From the NCBI RefSeq assembly GCF_900100755.1, contig NZ_FNCI01000012.1:1-64000 (forward strand): 64,000 bases of DNA. Direction: 5' to 3'. Positions 1 through 8,018 of this stretch are shown piece by piece (the first letter of the stretch is position 1; every line of letters begins with the position of its first letter). The DNA is from Onishia taeanensis (GTDB lineage: Bacteria > Pseudomonadota > Gammaproteobacteria > Pseudomonadales > Halomonadaceae). The notes under the pieces were generated by a model. It made no database searches. It saw only the letters and a program-made list of their open reading frames with translations, and had not been told where the DNA came from. A program made the position numbers and the translations under genes.

Positions 1-252
1 GGGACACTGCACACGAGGGACTTGAGCAACGACTTGCGTTCGAAACTGACAGGTATCGAGGTGTCGCCAACGACGTTCCCGGGAGTCGTAGCCCGGGCAG
101 GCATGACCACAGCGGGGGCAGTCAAGCTTGGCGCTGCGATCCAGACAGACCTGAACGACAACTTCTCCCTGATCCTTATCCAGTTCGACCCCTGAGACAA
201 ACCAGGGAGAGGGGAGTCCCAGGATCTGTTCGTAGAGAGTGCATTGATCCAA
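1..252 (-). CDS. ISL3-family transposase, N-terminal part (runs off window)
   Basis: The reverse strand reads an open frame from a TTG at 252 to the window edge, giving 84 residues. It starts with MDQCTLYEQILGL, a typical opening of ISL3-family transposases, and continues with a cysteine-rich zinc-binding region (C45, C48, C52, C68, C83) that serves as the DNA-binding domain in this family. The DDE catalytic domain would lie beyond position 1 and cannot be seen. A stop codon lies in frame only three codons upstream of the TTG, so the start must be close to this point. A weak GGATGG ribosome site lies about ten bases upstream. The family call is from recognition of the N-terminal pattern; whether the complete gene is intact is unknown. 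Confidence 0.85.
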   Translation of the reverse strand, partial: MDQCTLYEQILGLPSPWFVSGVELDKDQGEVVVQVCLDRSAKLDCPRCGHACPGYDSRERRWRHLDTCQFRTQVVAQVPRVQCP

Positions 253-347
253 CGTTGGTCACCATCCATCGGATTAATCGGATGGGATAACAGTGACCAA
301 AATTGGCAAGTAAATAAAGAGTTACCCACCAGAAGAAGTGAAGAGCC
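1..347 (-). mobile_element. ISL3-like insertion sequence, one end
   Basis: The element enters from the left edge. Its probable terminal repeat is read on the minus strand from 347 and begins GGCTCTTCACTTCTTC, and GGCTCTT-type ends are usual for ISL3 elements. The transposase start lies about 95 bases inside this end. The 8 bases outside (348-355, tcatttat) would be the target duplication if the element is complete, but the other end is outside the window. Confidence 0.6.
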
Positions 348-770
348 TCATTTATACAGTATTCGGCATAAAAGCCGGTTTAGGCAAACACTAATATGTG
401 TGATCCGCACCAGGATGAAGTGGCCCAAGCCCGTCAGACCGGTACCCTCCACCCGGTTGAAGCCGCCCGTGGGGCGGGCGATCACTTGCGGAATCAGGGC
501 GTGTAATGTGCTCACGTCTGATGGGGCTGATGTTGCGCTTGGCTATTGAGACTGCCTTGACCGGTAAAATCATTCTCCGCAAAAGAGTGGCGCCTTCTAC
601 ACTGGGTAGTAGCCGTTAGGCTCTCTGGCAGACGTTGGCAAACAAGAATCGGCGGCAACAGCAGTGGGCATTGTCTGCAAGATAGTGCGGATGAAGAGAA
701 GCTTGGATGCTCGGGCCCGCCAGAGTACGAAAGACTTAATTGAATGCTAATATTAACAAGAGGCATTATC
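348..770. other. Non-coding or decayed accessory stretch
   Basis: I see no convincing gene here. A short plus-strand frame at 396-506 (36 codons, beginning MCDPHQDEVAQARQ) has a protein-like composition and may be the tail of a decayed gene, but I do not recognise the family. The last bases contain the ribosome site (AAGAGG, 758-763) of the next gene. Confidence 0.4.
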
Positions 771-1316
771 ATGGATATGCTAATAAAGTCTTCTCTGCCC
801 GTACTGGTGTGTGCTTCTTTTCTCCTGGCCTCCTCGGCCATGGCTCAAGGGGTAGGCCCCAGTGTGGGCGACCGTGAGTTCTCTCTCTCCGGTACCGGTA
901 GCAGCAATAAGGACTTCGACAATAGCAGTTTCGGTATTTCCGGCGATTACGGCTGGTATCTGACCGGCAACACGCTGGCGGGTATTCGTCAGAGCGTCAA
1001 TTTTGCCGATATCGAAGGTGAGGGGGTTTCTGACGACTTCTGGAATGGTAGCACTCGTGGCTTTGCCGATTACCACTTCGGCCGGGGGGCGGCCCGTCCT
1101 TTCGTGGGTGCCTCTCTCGGCGCTATTTATGGCGACGGCGTGAAGGACACCGGCATCGCCGGTCTGGAAACTGGCCTGAAGTACTACCTGCTGTCTACCA
1201 CCTTCATCCAGGGCAGAGCCGAGTACCAGTTCTTGTTCGATAGCGGCGACAGCGCCGAACAAAACTACGACGATGGCGCCTGGGCCTATACCCTCGGCAT
1301 GGGCGTCAACTTCTGA
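771..1316 (+). CDS. Outer-membrane beta-barrel protein
   Basis: The product is 181 residues. It begins with a signal peptide (a lysine, then a hydrophobic core ending SSAMA, cleaved near residue 25). The rest is rich in glycine, aromatic residues and alternating polar and hydrophobic positions, and it ends GMGVNF with a terminal phenylalanine, the recognition signal for outer-membrane barrel insertion. Its size suits an eight-stranded barrel of the OmpW/OmpX/OmpA-barrel type. The start at 771 is chosen because AAGAGG lies seven bases upstream and the signal peptide begins there; an ATG at 744 in the same frame has no such support. No specific substrate or role can be assigned. It stands alone among accessory remnants. 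Confidence 0.75.
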   Translation: MDMLIKSSLPVLVCASFLLASSAMAQGVGPSVGDREFSLSGTGSSNKDFDNSSFGISGDYGWYLTGNTLAGIRQSVNFADIEGEGVSDDFWNGSTRGFADYHFGRGAARPFVGASLGAIYGDGVKDTGIAGLETGLKYYLLSTTFIQGRAEYQFLFDSGDSAEQNYDDGAWAYTLGMGVNF

Positions 1317-1487
1317 GGATCAGCGATGACGCCATGATCAAGCGGCTCTGTGCGGGGTGCCGCAAGCACTCAGGGCCTGCTTGATGAATGGTTTTGTGCC
1401 ATGACTGGTTTTTTCGCGCTGGTTTGGTGTAGGAGCGAGGTGTGAGTTCGTGTTTCTTGGGGGCGTCAGTGACATATATTTGCTCCA

Positions 1488-1601
1488 ATGTACACTAGCG
1501 CTGAAACGGATATCTTCAAGGCCGATGCCGATTCGCTATAGAGCAACGAAGAGCGGGATGAGTGGCAGTTCAAGACTGGTCTCAAACTGCCGTGTTTATG
1601 A
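1488..1601 (+). pseudogene. Remnant of a RelE-like toxin gene
   Basis: Read from the ATG at 1488 the frame gives MYTSAETDIFKADADSL, a stop, then SNEERDEWQFKTGLKL and a second stop. The two halves together resemble the N-terminus of RelE/HigB-type toxins, which often start MYTV-ET-x-F-x-x-x-A-D and continue with an E-E-R-D-E helix. The internal amber codon and the early end after 38 codons suggest a decayed, truncated copy. No antitoxin partner is recognisable. The identification rests on a short pattern and is tentative. Confidence 0.4.
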
Positions 1602-1610
1602 TCACTAACA

Positions 1611-1646
1611 GAAGAGGCCGGTCACGTTTTCGTGACCGGCCTCTTC
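1611..1646. terminator. Perfect 16-bp hairpin, possible terminator
   Basis: GAAGAGGCCGGTCACG at 1611-1626 is perfectly complementary to 1631-1646 around a TTTT loop. There is no T-tract on either side, so it is not a classical intrinsic terminator. It could still stop transcription from the barrel-protein gene, or be a repeat of another kind. Confidence 0.55.
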
Positions 1647-1732
1647 CAGATGCTGCCCCCCTCTGAAGCTAGGGTTCATTGCTTCGAGGTTTGGGATGCC
1701 TGCTGGGTGATACTGACAGTAAGGGAGATAGT

Positions 1733-1801
1733 ATGGGCCTTGACTATACCCAAGCCGAACTCACCGCAGAAGAACGCCTAGGCTCACTCGCTCTACACTG
1801 A
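1733..1801 (+). CDS. Possible 22-codon small ORF
   Basis: An ATG at 1733 follows AAGGGAGA (1721-1728) and opens a frame encoding MGLDYTQAELTAEERLGSLA plus two residues before TGA. The protein-like acidic sequence and the ribosome site make it possible, but it may equally be the debris of a larger gene. Its end overlaps the 3' end of the convergent DUF2628 gene by nine bases. Confidence 0.2.
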   Translation: MGLDYTQAELTAEERLGSLALH

Positions 1802-2170
1802 CTGTTGTGACGATGCAGGGCTATTATCTCCTTTCAGATGCAGTGCAATCGCACCATCTGGATTGGCGGCCGAGACGCTATTGACATGATCAAAGCCGCG
1901 GGCAACAAGATTCTTTTCGCGCCAGTTGTTGCCGTTTACCCCACAGGCGATGTAAATCACCAACATCAGTATCGCGGCTATAAGACCGAGATCGGTTTCG
2001 GGAGGGACGATGGAAAGCACAAACGCCAGAACCAATAGTCCGCTGCCGATACCCCAAAGCTTCTTCACTAGCGCCCAGATTGGGCCGAAGAAGAAACCCG
2101 GCCAGGACCAGCCTTGCTTGACTGCTTGGCGTGTTCCGTCCGGGTGCTGATAGATCTTGAACTGTTTCAT
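1793..2170 (-). CDS. DUF2628 family membrane protein
   Basis: The product is 125 residues. It opens with MKQFKIYQHPDG and has the GFFFGPIWAL segment (about residues 25-34) typical of DUF2628 proteins. Two membrane segments follow at about 38-55 and 61-78, then a polar tail. The family is widespread with no firmly known function; it is often found as a small inner-membrane protein. The start at 2170 is preferred over 2197 because AAGGAG lies six bases upstream. It is followed on the same strand (upstream, from 2237) by a lipoprotein gene, so the two may be cotranscribed. Confidence 0.8.
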   Translation of the reverse strand: MKQFKIYQHPDGTRQAVKQGWSWPGFFFGPIWALVKKLWGIGSGLLVLAFVLSIVPPETDLGLIAAILMLVIYIACGVNGNNWREKNLVARGFDHVNSVSAANPDGAIALHLKGDNSPASSQQSV

Positions 2171-2236
2171 TCTTCGCTCCTTGAAGAACAGCGCCACCTG
2201 ATGTGGCGCCGTAGTGATTCAATCACTGCATACTCT

Positions 2237-2698
2237 CTAACTGCAGGTTCCTTTCTCTGCCATGTCGAGCTCTTGGATTTCATTCATGCCTTGGTTTTCC
2301 TCCAGCTGGCGGAGGTTCGCTCCACCCACGAAGACCCCAGGCTTCAGGTACTGTTCTACGAAATAGTTCTTGCCTGATTCGGTATATAGATCAAGCGTGT
2401 TGGGGGAGAACTCGGATTCTGTCGCGATCTCGTGTTCTTCGTCTCCTTCTACCGGGTGGTAGAAGAACACTCCTTGAGCACTTTCGCCGATGCACTCACC
2501 GTCGATCCATATGTCCTTTTTCAAGCTAGCTCCAAGGATGGAGTTCGAGCGGAAGACATAGATCCCGGCTTCCCCTGTTTCAGGGGTTTCAAATGCCTTG
2601 GCCTCGGCGGTTCGTGACTCTGGGGCCATCTTCACTGATGCACAGCCTGTCATTAGGGCCAGAACAGAGATGGTCGCGGCTGTTTTGAAAAGCTTCAT
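2237..2698 (-). CDS. DUF2846-type lipoprotein
   Basis: The product is 153 residues with a lipoprotein signal peptide ending LMTGC (lipid-carrying Cys19), so it should be membrane-anchored in the periplasm. The mature part contains GIYVFRSN, a conserved IDG-E-IG turn and a domain pattern like DUF2846, small lipoproteins of unknown function. No charged residue that would clearly retain it in the inner membrane is seen after the Cys (ASVK), so outer-membrane sorting is likely. It lies 66 bases upstream of the DUF2628 gene in the same direction. Confidence 0.7.
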   Translation of the reverse strand: MKLFKTAATISVLALMTGCASVKMAPESRTAEAKAFETPETGEAGIYVFRSNSILGASLKKDIWIDGECIGESAQGVFFYHPVEGDEEHEIATESEFSPNTLDLYTESGKNYFVEQYLKPGVFVGGANLRQLEENQGMNEIQELDMAEKGTCS

Positions 2699-3291
2699 TA
2701 GGGGGTTCCCTGGATTTTTTCCTGCTGTTTAGATGGGCAGCTTCTTGCCACCTTTATTGCTTGTTAGACCTTAGGGATGAATGTCTGATGGGCATACTTC
2801 ATAGAGGTCAGAGCAAATCCTACCAAATCATATCGATAATTAGCGATCCTTCATGGATCTTTGGTGATGCTTGGGGGCAGAACTCCGGGGCTGGATTCCA
2901 AGGGCCGTCGATTTGATTATCGCTAAGTTGATCAGAGTGCCGCTTGAGTCGCGCGTGCCTTCGACACATCGCCTCGCCTGTAGGCTAAGCGTGTCAGTAT
3001 TTATGCCCCCATGCGCTTGGGCGCCAGTCCCCGCCATTGCTGGGCTGTGGGCAGGTGGTGAGGCAGGTAGGAGTTATGCGGATCTGTGTGGACTTGACGG
3101 CTGACGAGCAAGCTGCTGATTGTTTGCCCGATTCTGAGAGTCACCACAGATTCTGAAGGAACCCGCGCACAGGGGCATACGCACGCACGTTGCATGAGAA
3201 TATTAGGATAATAGTGGGGACTAGCTGGGGACTGAGATTGGTGAAAATCAAAATTTTCGGACCAATAAAATCAGTAACTTAGGAGAGATTT
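2699..3291. other. Gene-free stretch next to tRNA-Leu
   Basis: About 590 bases with no convincing coding region on either strand. The short open frames here lack ribosome sites and family resemblance. The stretch near 3230-3290 is AT-rich compared with the rest of the window. It lies immediately beyond the 3' end of the tRNA-Leu gene, a common position for integrated elements, but no integrase or duplicated tRNA end was found. Confidence 0.5.
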
Positions 3292-3376
3292 TGGTGCGGA
3301 TGGGGAGACTCGAACTCCCACGCGCTAAGGCACTAGAACCTAAATCTAGCGTGTCTACCAATTCCACCACATCCGC
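3292..3376 (-). tRNA. tRNA-Leu (anticodon UAG)
   Basis: The minus strand reads GCGGATGTGG...CCATCCGCACCA with a seven-base acceptor stem (GCGGATG/CATCCGC), the Leu-type D loop (AATTGGTAGAC), an anticodon arm CTAGA-TTTAGGT-TCTAG giving UAG, a long variable arm and an encoded CCA. It closely matches the pattern of E. coli leuW. Confidence 0.95.
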
Positions 3377-3387
3377 AACGCAGCAAC

Positions 3388-3415
3388 ATTGTAGAGATGA
3401 CAGTCGCTAAGTCAA
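3388..3415 (-). promoter_or_regulatory. Sigma-70 promoter of tRNA-Leu
   Basis: The minus strand has TTGACT (3415-3410), a 16-base spacer and TACAAT (3393-3388), eleven bases before the tRNA. The -35 hexamer overlaps the bioD stop codon. Confidence 0.75.
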
Positions 3416-4101
3416 GGTAAATTCGGAAGTTTTAGGCGGCTAGCGGCCTGTTCGGGCAATGTGCCGTTTGGGCCTCCGGTGAGATAGGGGATGCGGCCCA
3501 GGCAGGGGGCCGGCAAATGGTGTGCGAGACTCGCCAAGTTATCATCGGCCTCGTCGAAATCGGTGGTGATGCCATTGGCAACCCAGCCCGCAAGCCGCAG
3601 GCCCTGAGCGCTAATCGCTTCGGCGGTGAGGCGTGCATGGTTGATGCACCCCAGTCGTAGTCCGACGACGAGAATCACCGGCACCTGCAAGGCGCCGGCC
3701 AGATCGCTCAGGTCCTCGTTATCGTTGAGCGGAACCCGCCAACCGCCTGCACCTTCGATCAGCGTCAGGTCGCGCTTCAGGGCCAGGGCGCCCCCCATGG
3801 CATCGGTCAGCGTCGCCAGGTGCAGCCTGTCGCCGGCCTGGCGGGCCGCCAGGTGTGGCGCGATGGCGGGGGCGTAAGCGAAGGGGTTGATGGTGGCGTA
3901 GTCGACGTCAGGATAGCTGCGGGCCTGCAGGGCCAGGGCATCTTCATTACGTAACCCTTCGGCATGAAGGTCACATCCCGAGGCCACGGGTTTGAGGCCC
4001 AGGGTCGTCAGGCCTTGACGTCGCGCCAAGGCCAGCAGCCCTGCGGTGACCAGCGTCTTGCCGGCATCGGTGTCTGTTCCGGTGATGAAATAGGTTGCCA
4101 T
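3412..4101 (-). CDS. bioD: ATP-dependent dethiobiotin synthetase
   Basis: BioD closes the ureido ring of dethiobiotin from 7,8-diaminopelargonic acid, CO2 and ATP in the cytoplasm, the step before biotin synthase. The 229-residue product has the P-loop GTDTDAGKT at residues 8-16, the EGAGGWRVPL segment that binds the substrate, and the usual length. It is the last gene of the biotin operon, 29 bases after bioC. No bioA (which makes its substrate) lies in this window. Confidence 0.95.
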   Translation of the reverse strand: MATYFITGTDTDAGKTLVTAGLLALARRQGLTTLGLKPVASGCDLHAEGLRNEDALALQARSYPDVDYATINPFAYAPAIAPHLAARQAGDRLHLATLTDAMGGALALKRDLTLIEGAGGWRVPLNDNEDLSDLAGALQVPVILVVGLRLGCINHARLTAEAISAQGLRLAGWVANGITTDFDEADDNLASLAHHLPAPCLGRIPYLTGGPNGTLPEQAASRLKLPNLP

Positions 4102-4130
4102 GCAGTAGGTGTCCGTAATGCTTGGGGGCG

Positions 4131-4955
4131 TCAGGTCTTGACGAGCTCAAGTGTCAGGCGTTGATAGCTAACCGGTAGGCCCTGGCTATTGCGTATTTGC
4201 TCGAAGCGCTCCTTGGCCCGTGCCACGTCACGCCGCGTCAGGGGGCTGGCAGAGCGTGATAGCTGAGCCCCTACACCCTTGATCGAGGCCATCACCGCTG
4301 AAAAATCCGGGTAATGAAAGCGCTCCTCGACCTGTTCAAGAACCCTGTCATGGAAGCCGGCTCTGTTAGCCGACTGCTCCAGTGCCGATGCAGGCAGGAA
4401 ATTGAGCAGGGCGCTGGGGCGAGACCAGGCCCAGCCGACTTCTCCGAGAGTGCCGGGGCCGAGGGTGTTGATCAGCGCTCGTCCGCCAGGCCGCAGCACC
4501 CGCTGGAGCTCTGCCAGCACGGCGTCCAGATCTGGACACCACTGGATGGCTAGGTTGGAGAACACCAGATCCAGACTCTGGTCGGCCAGTGGAAGGTTGG
4601 CGGCGTCACCGCATAGCCAGCCAATCCCGTCGCCATGCTCGGCCTGGGCTCTTGCCAGCATGCCCGGAGCCAAGTCGAGCCCGAACACCTGAGCCGATAG
4701 GCCAGGGGCTGAATAGCGCTGGGCCAGACGGGCCGCCCAGTGGCCGGGGCCGCAGCCCAGGTCGAGAATCTGGGTTGCGGTGTCGGGAAGCCGCTGCCAG
4801 AGGGCTTGTCCCATGGTCTGCTGTGCCTGGGCCAGTTCGCCATAGCGGGGGGCGGCACGGCTGAAGGCATGGGCAACGCGCCGGTGCCAGTCGCTGTAGG
4901 GCGAAGCCGGCGTCGCGTCAGGTAATGGGCTTGAGAGGGACGTTGCCAGATTCAC
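4131..4955 (-). CDS. bioC: Malonyl-ACP O-methyltransferase
   Basis: BioC methylates the free carboxyl of malonyl-ACP with SAM so that the fatty-acid enzymes can build the pimeloyl chain of biotin. The 274-residue product has the class I methyltransferase motif LDLGCGPG at residues 64-71, the acidic FGLDLAPGM segment after it, and an RVLRPGG segment later on. Its ATG overlaps the bioH stop codon by four bases, so translation is probably coupled. An alternative methyltransferase role is unlikely given the neighbours bioH, bioF and bioD. Confidence 0.92.
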   Translation of the reverse strand: MNLATSLSSPLPDATPASPYSDWHRRVAHAFSRAAPRYGELAQAQQTMGQALWQRLPDTATQILDLGCGPGHWAARLAQRYSAPGLSAQVFGLDLAPGMLARAQAEHGDGIGWLCGDAANLPLADQSLDLVFSNLAIQWCPDLDAVLAELQRVLRPGGRALINTLGPGTLGEVGWAWSRPSALLNFLPASALEQSANRAGFHDRVLEQVEERFHYPDFSAVMASIKGVGAQLSRSASPLTRRDVARAKERFEQIRNSQGLPVSYQRLTLELVKT

Positions 4956-5719
4956 GCAGGCTCCCTGCGGGGCAGTGGGTCGGTGTCCGCATGTGTCCTT
5001 GCTGCATGCTCGTGAGCCAGCTCGGCCAGCCGGCCGGCCAGAATCTGCGGCTGCGAGAGCTGCGGACAGTGTCCGGCCTGTTCGATGGGTCGCGCTTGAG
5101 TCGAGCCGTGGTGGGCGGCTGCCGTCAGTGGATCCCGTTCGCCTATCACGGTGAGTATCGGGCAGGGGGAGGACGCGCAGAGCTCGGTATTATCGAGTCC
5201 TTTTAGCCAGTTAAGGCCAGCGGCAAGGCTTGCATGCGTGGCGGGGGGCTCCTTGCCAATCAGTGCTTGCAGTTGGCGATGAGTATGGCGGGGGCTTGGC
5301 TCACCGCTTAGCTGCCAGCGCAGGAAGTGGCGCCAGGTCGCTAGCGGGTCCTGCTGGAAGGCATCGTAAAAGGCGTCGAGGGCGGCTGGCGTGACGCCGC
5401 CGCGCGCTTCGTCAAGGGACGTGAAGCGCTCGCGCATGCCCAGTAATACCAGCGCTCTGGGTACCGGCAAATGCGTCAGCAGTGCCGTTGCCAGCAGGCC
5501 GCCAAGCGACCAGCCGACCCAAAGGGCGTCTTGGGGAAGGTCATCGGCCATGGCCCTGGCCAATGTCGCCAGATCCCTGGGCATGTCGGCATCCTGGCGA
5601 TTGCCATAGCCCGGCCAGTCGGGCGTGGTTATCTCGATATCGGCGGGCAGTGAGACGATCAGTGGCTCCCAAATACGGGCGTCTATGCCCCAGCCGGATA
5701 GCAGGACGATTCGTGTCAC
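4952..5719 (-). CDS. bioH: Pimeloyl-ACP methyl ester esterase
   Basis: BioH removes the methyl group added by BioC to release pimeloyl-ACP. The 255-residue alpha/beta hydrolase has the nucleophile elbow GWSLGG (Ser71), an acid in GERDPL (Asp196) and a histidine in AGHCPQ (His217), the full catalytic triad. It overlaps bioF by four bases at its start and bioC by four bases at its end. In E. coli bioH is unlinked; here it sits inside the operon between bioF and bioC, as in several other gammaproteobacteria. Confidence 0.93.
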   Translation of the reverse strand: MTRIVLLSGWGIDARIWEPLIVSLPADIEITTPDWPGYGNRQDADMPRDLATLARAMADDLPQDALWVGWSLGGLLATALLTHLPVPRALVLLGMRERFTSLDEARGGVTPAALDAFYDAFQQDPLATWRHFLRWQLSGEPSPRHTHRQLQALIGKEPPATHASLAAGLNWLKGLDNTELCASSPCPILTVIGERDPLTAAAHHGSTQARPIEQAGHCPQLSQPQILAGRLAELAHEHAARTHADTDPLPRREPA

Positions 5720-6906
5720 GATGCCTTGGCCTCTCGGAACTTGAGTTCGGCGAGCACGTCGAGCAACGCCTGGATGTCGTGCGATTCATGCAGGGCGTTG
5801 AGTACGACTCTAAGACGTGCCGTGCCGCGGGGCACGGTTGGGTGGCGAATCGCACCGACCATGAAACCGGCCTCGCGCAGGGCCATGCTCCAGCGCATGA
5901 CACGCTTATTATCGCCCAGCAGGATGGGCTGAATGGGCGTTTCAGAGTCCATCAGAGGCAGCCCAAGGGAGTCGGCTGCCTGGCGGAAATGCTGGATATG
6001 GGCATGCAGCCTTTCTCGGCGCTCGGGTTCCTGCTCGCTGATATCCATCGCGCGCAGGGTTGCATGGGCCATTCCTGGAGGTTGAGCCGTCGTGTAGATA
6101 TAGGGCTTGGCGAATTGTGTTAGGGAGTCGATCAGCACCGCGTCGCCTGCAACAAAGGCGCCACAGCTGCCAAATGCCTTGCCGAGTGTGCCGACCAGCA
6201 CGGGCACCTGCCGATTGGAAAAACGCTGCCCAACCAGGCCTTCTCCTTGTTGGCCTAGTACGCCGATACCATGGGCATCGTCGATCATCAACCAGGCCCC
6301 CTGGCGCTGGCAGGTGGCGGCGAGACCTTCCACGTCGGCCGTGTCGCCATCCATGCTGAACACGCCGTCGCTGACCACCAGTTTGGCAGACTCTCGCGGC
6401 GCCCGGCTAAGGAGGCGCTCGAGATCGTCAAGGTCACGGTGATGAAAGCGCCGCGAAGGTGACTGGGCCAGGCGAGCGCCATCCAGCAGCGAGGCATGGT
6501 TCAGCCGGTCCTGAAAGACCCGTGTCTCGCCATCGCACAGGGTCTGAAGGACGCCAAGGTTGGCCATGTAGCCGGTGGAGAACAGCAGCGCCCTGGGGCG
6601 TCCGGTGAGCTCGGCGAGACGTTCCTCCAGTGCCTGGTGGACAGCAAAGTGGCCATTGACCAGATGGGAAGCGCCGGCGCCGGCGCCATCGCGACGGGCG
6701 CCGGCCGCCAGGGCTTCGGCGACCCGAGGGTCGCGCGCCAGGCCCAGATAGTCGTTGCTCGCGAAGTCGCGCAGCGGGGCCCCCGGGTTGGGGGACATGC
6801 TCAGGCGCTCGCGCCACAGGTCCTGCTTGCGCTGGCGGGCCAGTCGCGCTTCGAGACGGCTCCGGAGCACGTCAGGCGATGTCGTCGGTTTCGGCGGTGG
6901 CATCAT
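5716..6906 (-). CDS. bioF: 8-amino-7-oxononanoate synthase
   Basis: BioF is a PLP enzyme that condenses pimeloyl-ACP with L-alanine to KAPA. The product has the [10 protein letters not shown] opening, [10 protein letters not shown]-like substrate segment (DGVFSMDGD), the [10 protein letters not shown] motif that holds PLP, and the PLP lysine in [10 protein letters not shown] place the start at 6906 (396 residues, near the usual 385-390) because AGGAG lies seven bases upstream. This makes bioF overlap bioB by 35 bases. A GTG at 6870, just after the bioB stop, is another possible start but lacks a ribosome site. Confidence 0.93.
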   Translation of the reverse strand: MMPPPKPTTSPDVLRSRLEARLARQRKQDLWRERLSMSPNPGAPLRDFASNDYLGLARDPRVAEALAAGARRDGAGAGASHLVNGHFAVHQALEERLAELTGRPRALLFSTGYMANLGVLQTLCDGETRVFQDRLNHASLLDGARLAQSPSRRFHHRDLDDLERLLSRAPRESAKLVVSDGVFSMDGDTADVEGLAATCQRQGAWLMIDDAHGIGVLGQQGEGLVGQRFSNRQVPVLVGTLGKAFGSCGAFVAGDAVLIDSLTQFAKPYIYTTAQPPGMAHATLRAMDISEQEPERRERLHAHIQHFRQAADSLGLPLMDSETPIQPILLGDNKRVMRWSMALREAGFMVGAIRHPTVPRGTARLRVVLNALHESHDIQALLDVLAELKFREAKAS

Positions 6907-7963
6907 AGAAGAGCTCCTGGGGGACCTTGCGTTCGATGGCCTGGCGGCGCAGAGAGGCATCCAGGGCTTCTTCCTGCGCGGCCTCGTCCTGGCACATCCG
7001 GTTTTCTTCGGGGTGTAAGCCAAGCTTGTCGAACAGAGTCCGGTCACGCAGAACGTCTGGGTTTTCGGTGGTCAGTAGCTTGTCACCATAGAATATCGAA
7101 TTGGCGCCGGCGATAAAGGCCAAGGCCTGAGTTGAGTCGCTCATCAACTCGCGTCCGGCGGACAGGCGCACGTGACTCTTGGGCATCATGATGCGCGCTA
7201 CGGCAATGGCGCGCACGAAATCAATGGGGTCCAGGTCATCGACATCCTCAAGCGGGGTGCCTTTGACCTTGACCAGCATATTGATGGGCACCGATTCCGG
7301 GTGCGGAGACAGGCTGGCCAGTTGCTTGAGCATCGAGGCACGGTCGCGGGGCGCCTCGCCCATGCCGAGAATGCCGCCGGAGCAGATTTTCATGCCGGCC
7401 CCGCGCACGTTGGCCAGGGTCTCGAGGCGCTCGTCATAGCTGCGCGTGGTGATGATCTCGCCGTAGTACTCCGGTGAGGTATCCAGGTTGTGGTTGTAAT
7501 AATCCAGCCCGGCGGTGGAAAGCTGCTGCGCCTGTTCGTCGTCAAGCATGCCAAGCGTCATGCATGTTTCCAGCCCCAAAGATTTGACCTGGCGGACCAT
7601 CTCTAGCACCACGTCGAGATCCTTCTGACGCGGGCTGCGCCAGGCGGCCCCCATGCAGAAGCGGGAGGCGCCGGCGGCCTTGGCGTCACGAGCCTGCGCG
7701 ACCACTTTCTCGATTTCGAGCAGCTTTTCCTTGCCAAGGCCGGTGTTGTAGTGGCCCGACTGCGGGCAGTACTTGCAGTCTTCAGGGCAGGCGCCGGTCT
7801 TGATCGATAGCAGGGTCGATACCTGTACGGCGTTGGCATCGAAGTGCTGGCGGTGTACCTGCTGAGCCTGGAAGAGCAGATCATTGAAGGGTAGGGCGAA
7901 CAGGGCCTCTATCTCGTCGAGATGCCAGTCATGGCGAATGGCGGCGGGGCTGGCTAAGGTCAT
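6872..7963 (-). CDS. bioB: Biotin synthase
   Basis: BioB is a radical SAM enzyme that inserts sulfur into dethiobiotin. The 363-residue product has the cluster-binding CPEDCKYC motif (Cys59, Cys63, Cys66) and the later segments around the [2Fe-2S] cluster ([23 protein letters not shown]). It is the first gene of the bio operon. The region upstream carries a BirA-box-like palindrome, so repression by biotinyl-AMP-loaded BirA is likely. Confidence 0.96.
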   Translation of the reverse strand: MTLASPAAIRHDWHLDEIEALFALPFNDLLFQAQQVHRQHFDANAVQVSTLLSIKTGACPEDCKYCPQSGHYNTGLGKEKLLEIEKVVAQARDAKAAGASRFCMGAAWRSPRQKDLDVVLEMVRQVKSLGLETCMTLGMLDDEQAQQLSTAGLDYYNHNLDTSPEYYGEIITTRSYDERLETLANVRGAGMKICSGGILGMGEAPRDRASMLKQLASLSPHPESVPINMLVKVKGTPLEDVDDLDPIDFVRAIAVARIMMPKSHVRLSAGRELMSDSTQALAFIAGANSIFYGDKLLTTENPDVLRDRTLFDKLGLHPEENRMCQDEAAQEEALDASLRRQAIERKVPQELFYDATAETDDIA

Positions 7964-7986
7964 ATCAGAGGCACTCGTGATGTCTG

Positions 7987-8014
7987 GTTAACTTTTATTT
8001 CGCTTGGAGTTAAC
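7987..8014. promoter_or_regulatory. Candidate BirA operator
   Basis: Two GTTAAC half-sites lie at 7987-7992 and 8009-8014, separated by 16 bases. The proteobacterial BirA signal is TTGTTAACC, about 14-15 bases, GGTTAACAA, which gives the same 16-base separation between the GTTAAC cores. The site sits between bioB and the divergent comF gene, about 24 bases before the bioB ATG. It covers the likely comF ribosome site. Confidence 0.7.
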
Positions 8015-8018
8015 GGTG

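Noticed and set aside
2699-3291. Short frames of 60-80 codons on both strands
   Set aside because: They lack ribosome sites and protein-like conservation, and they overlap one another.
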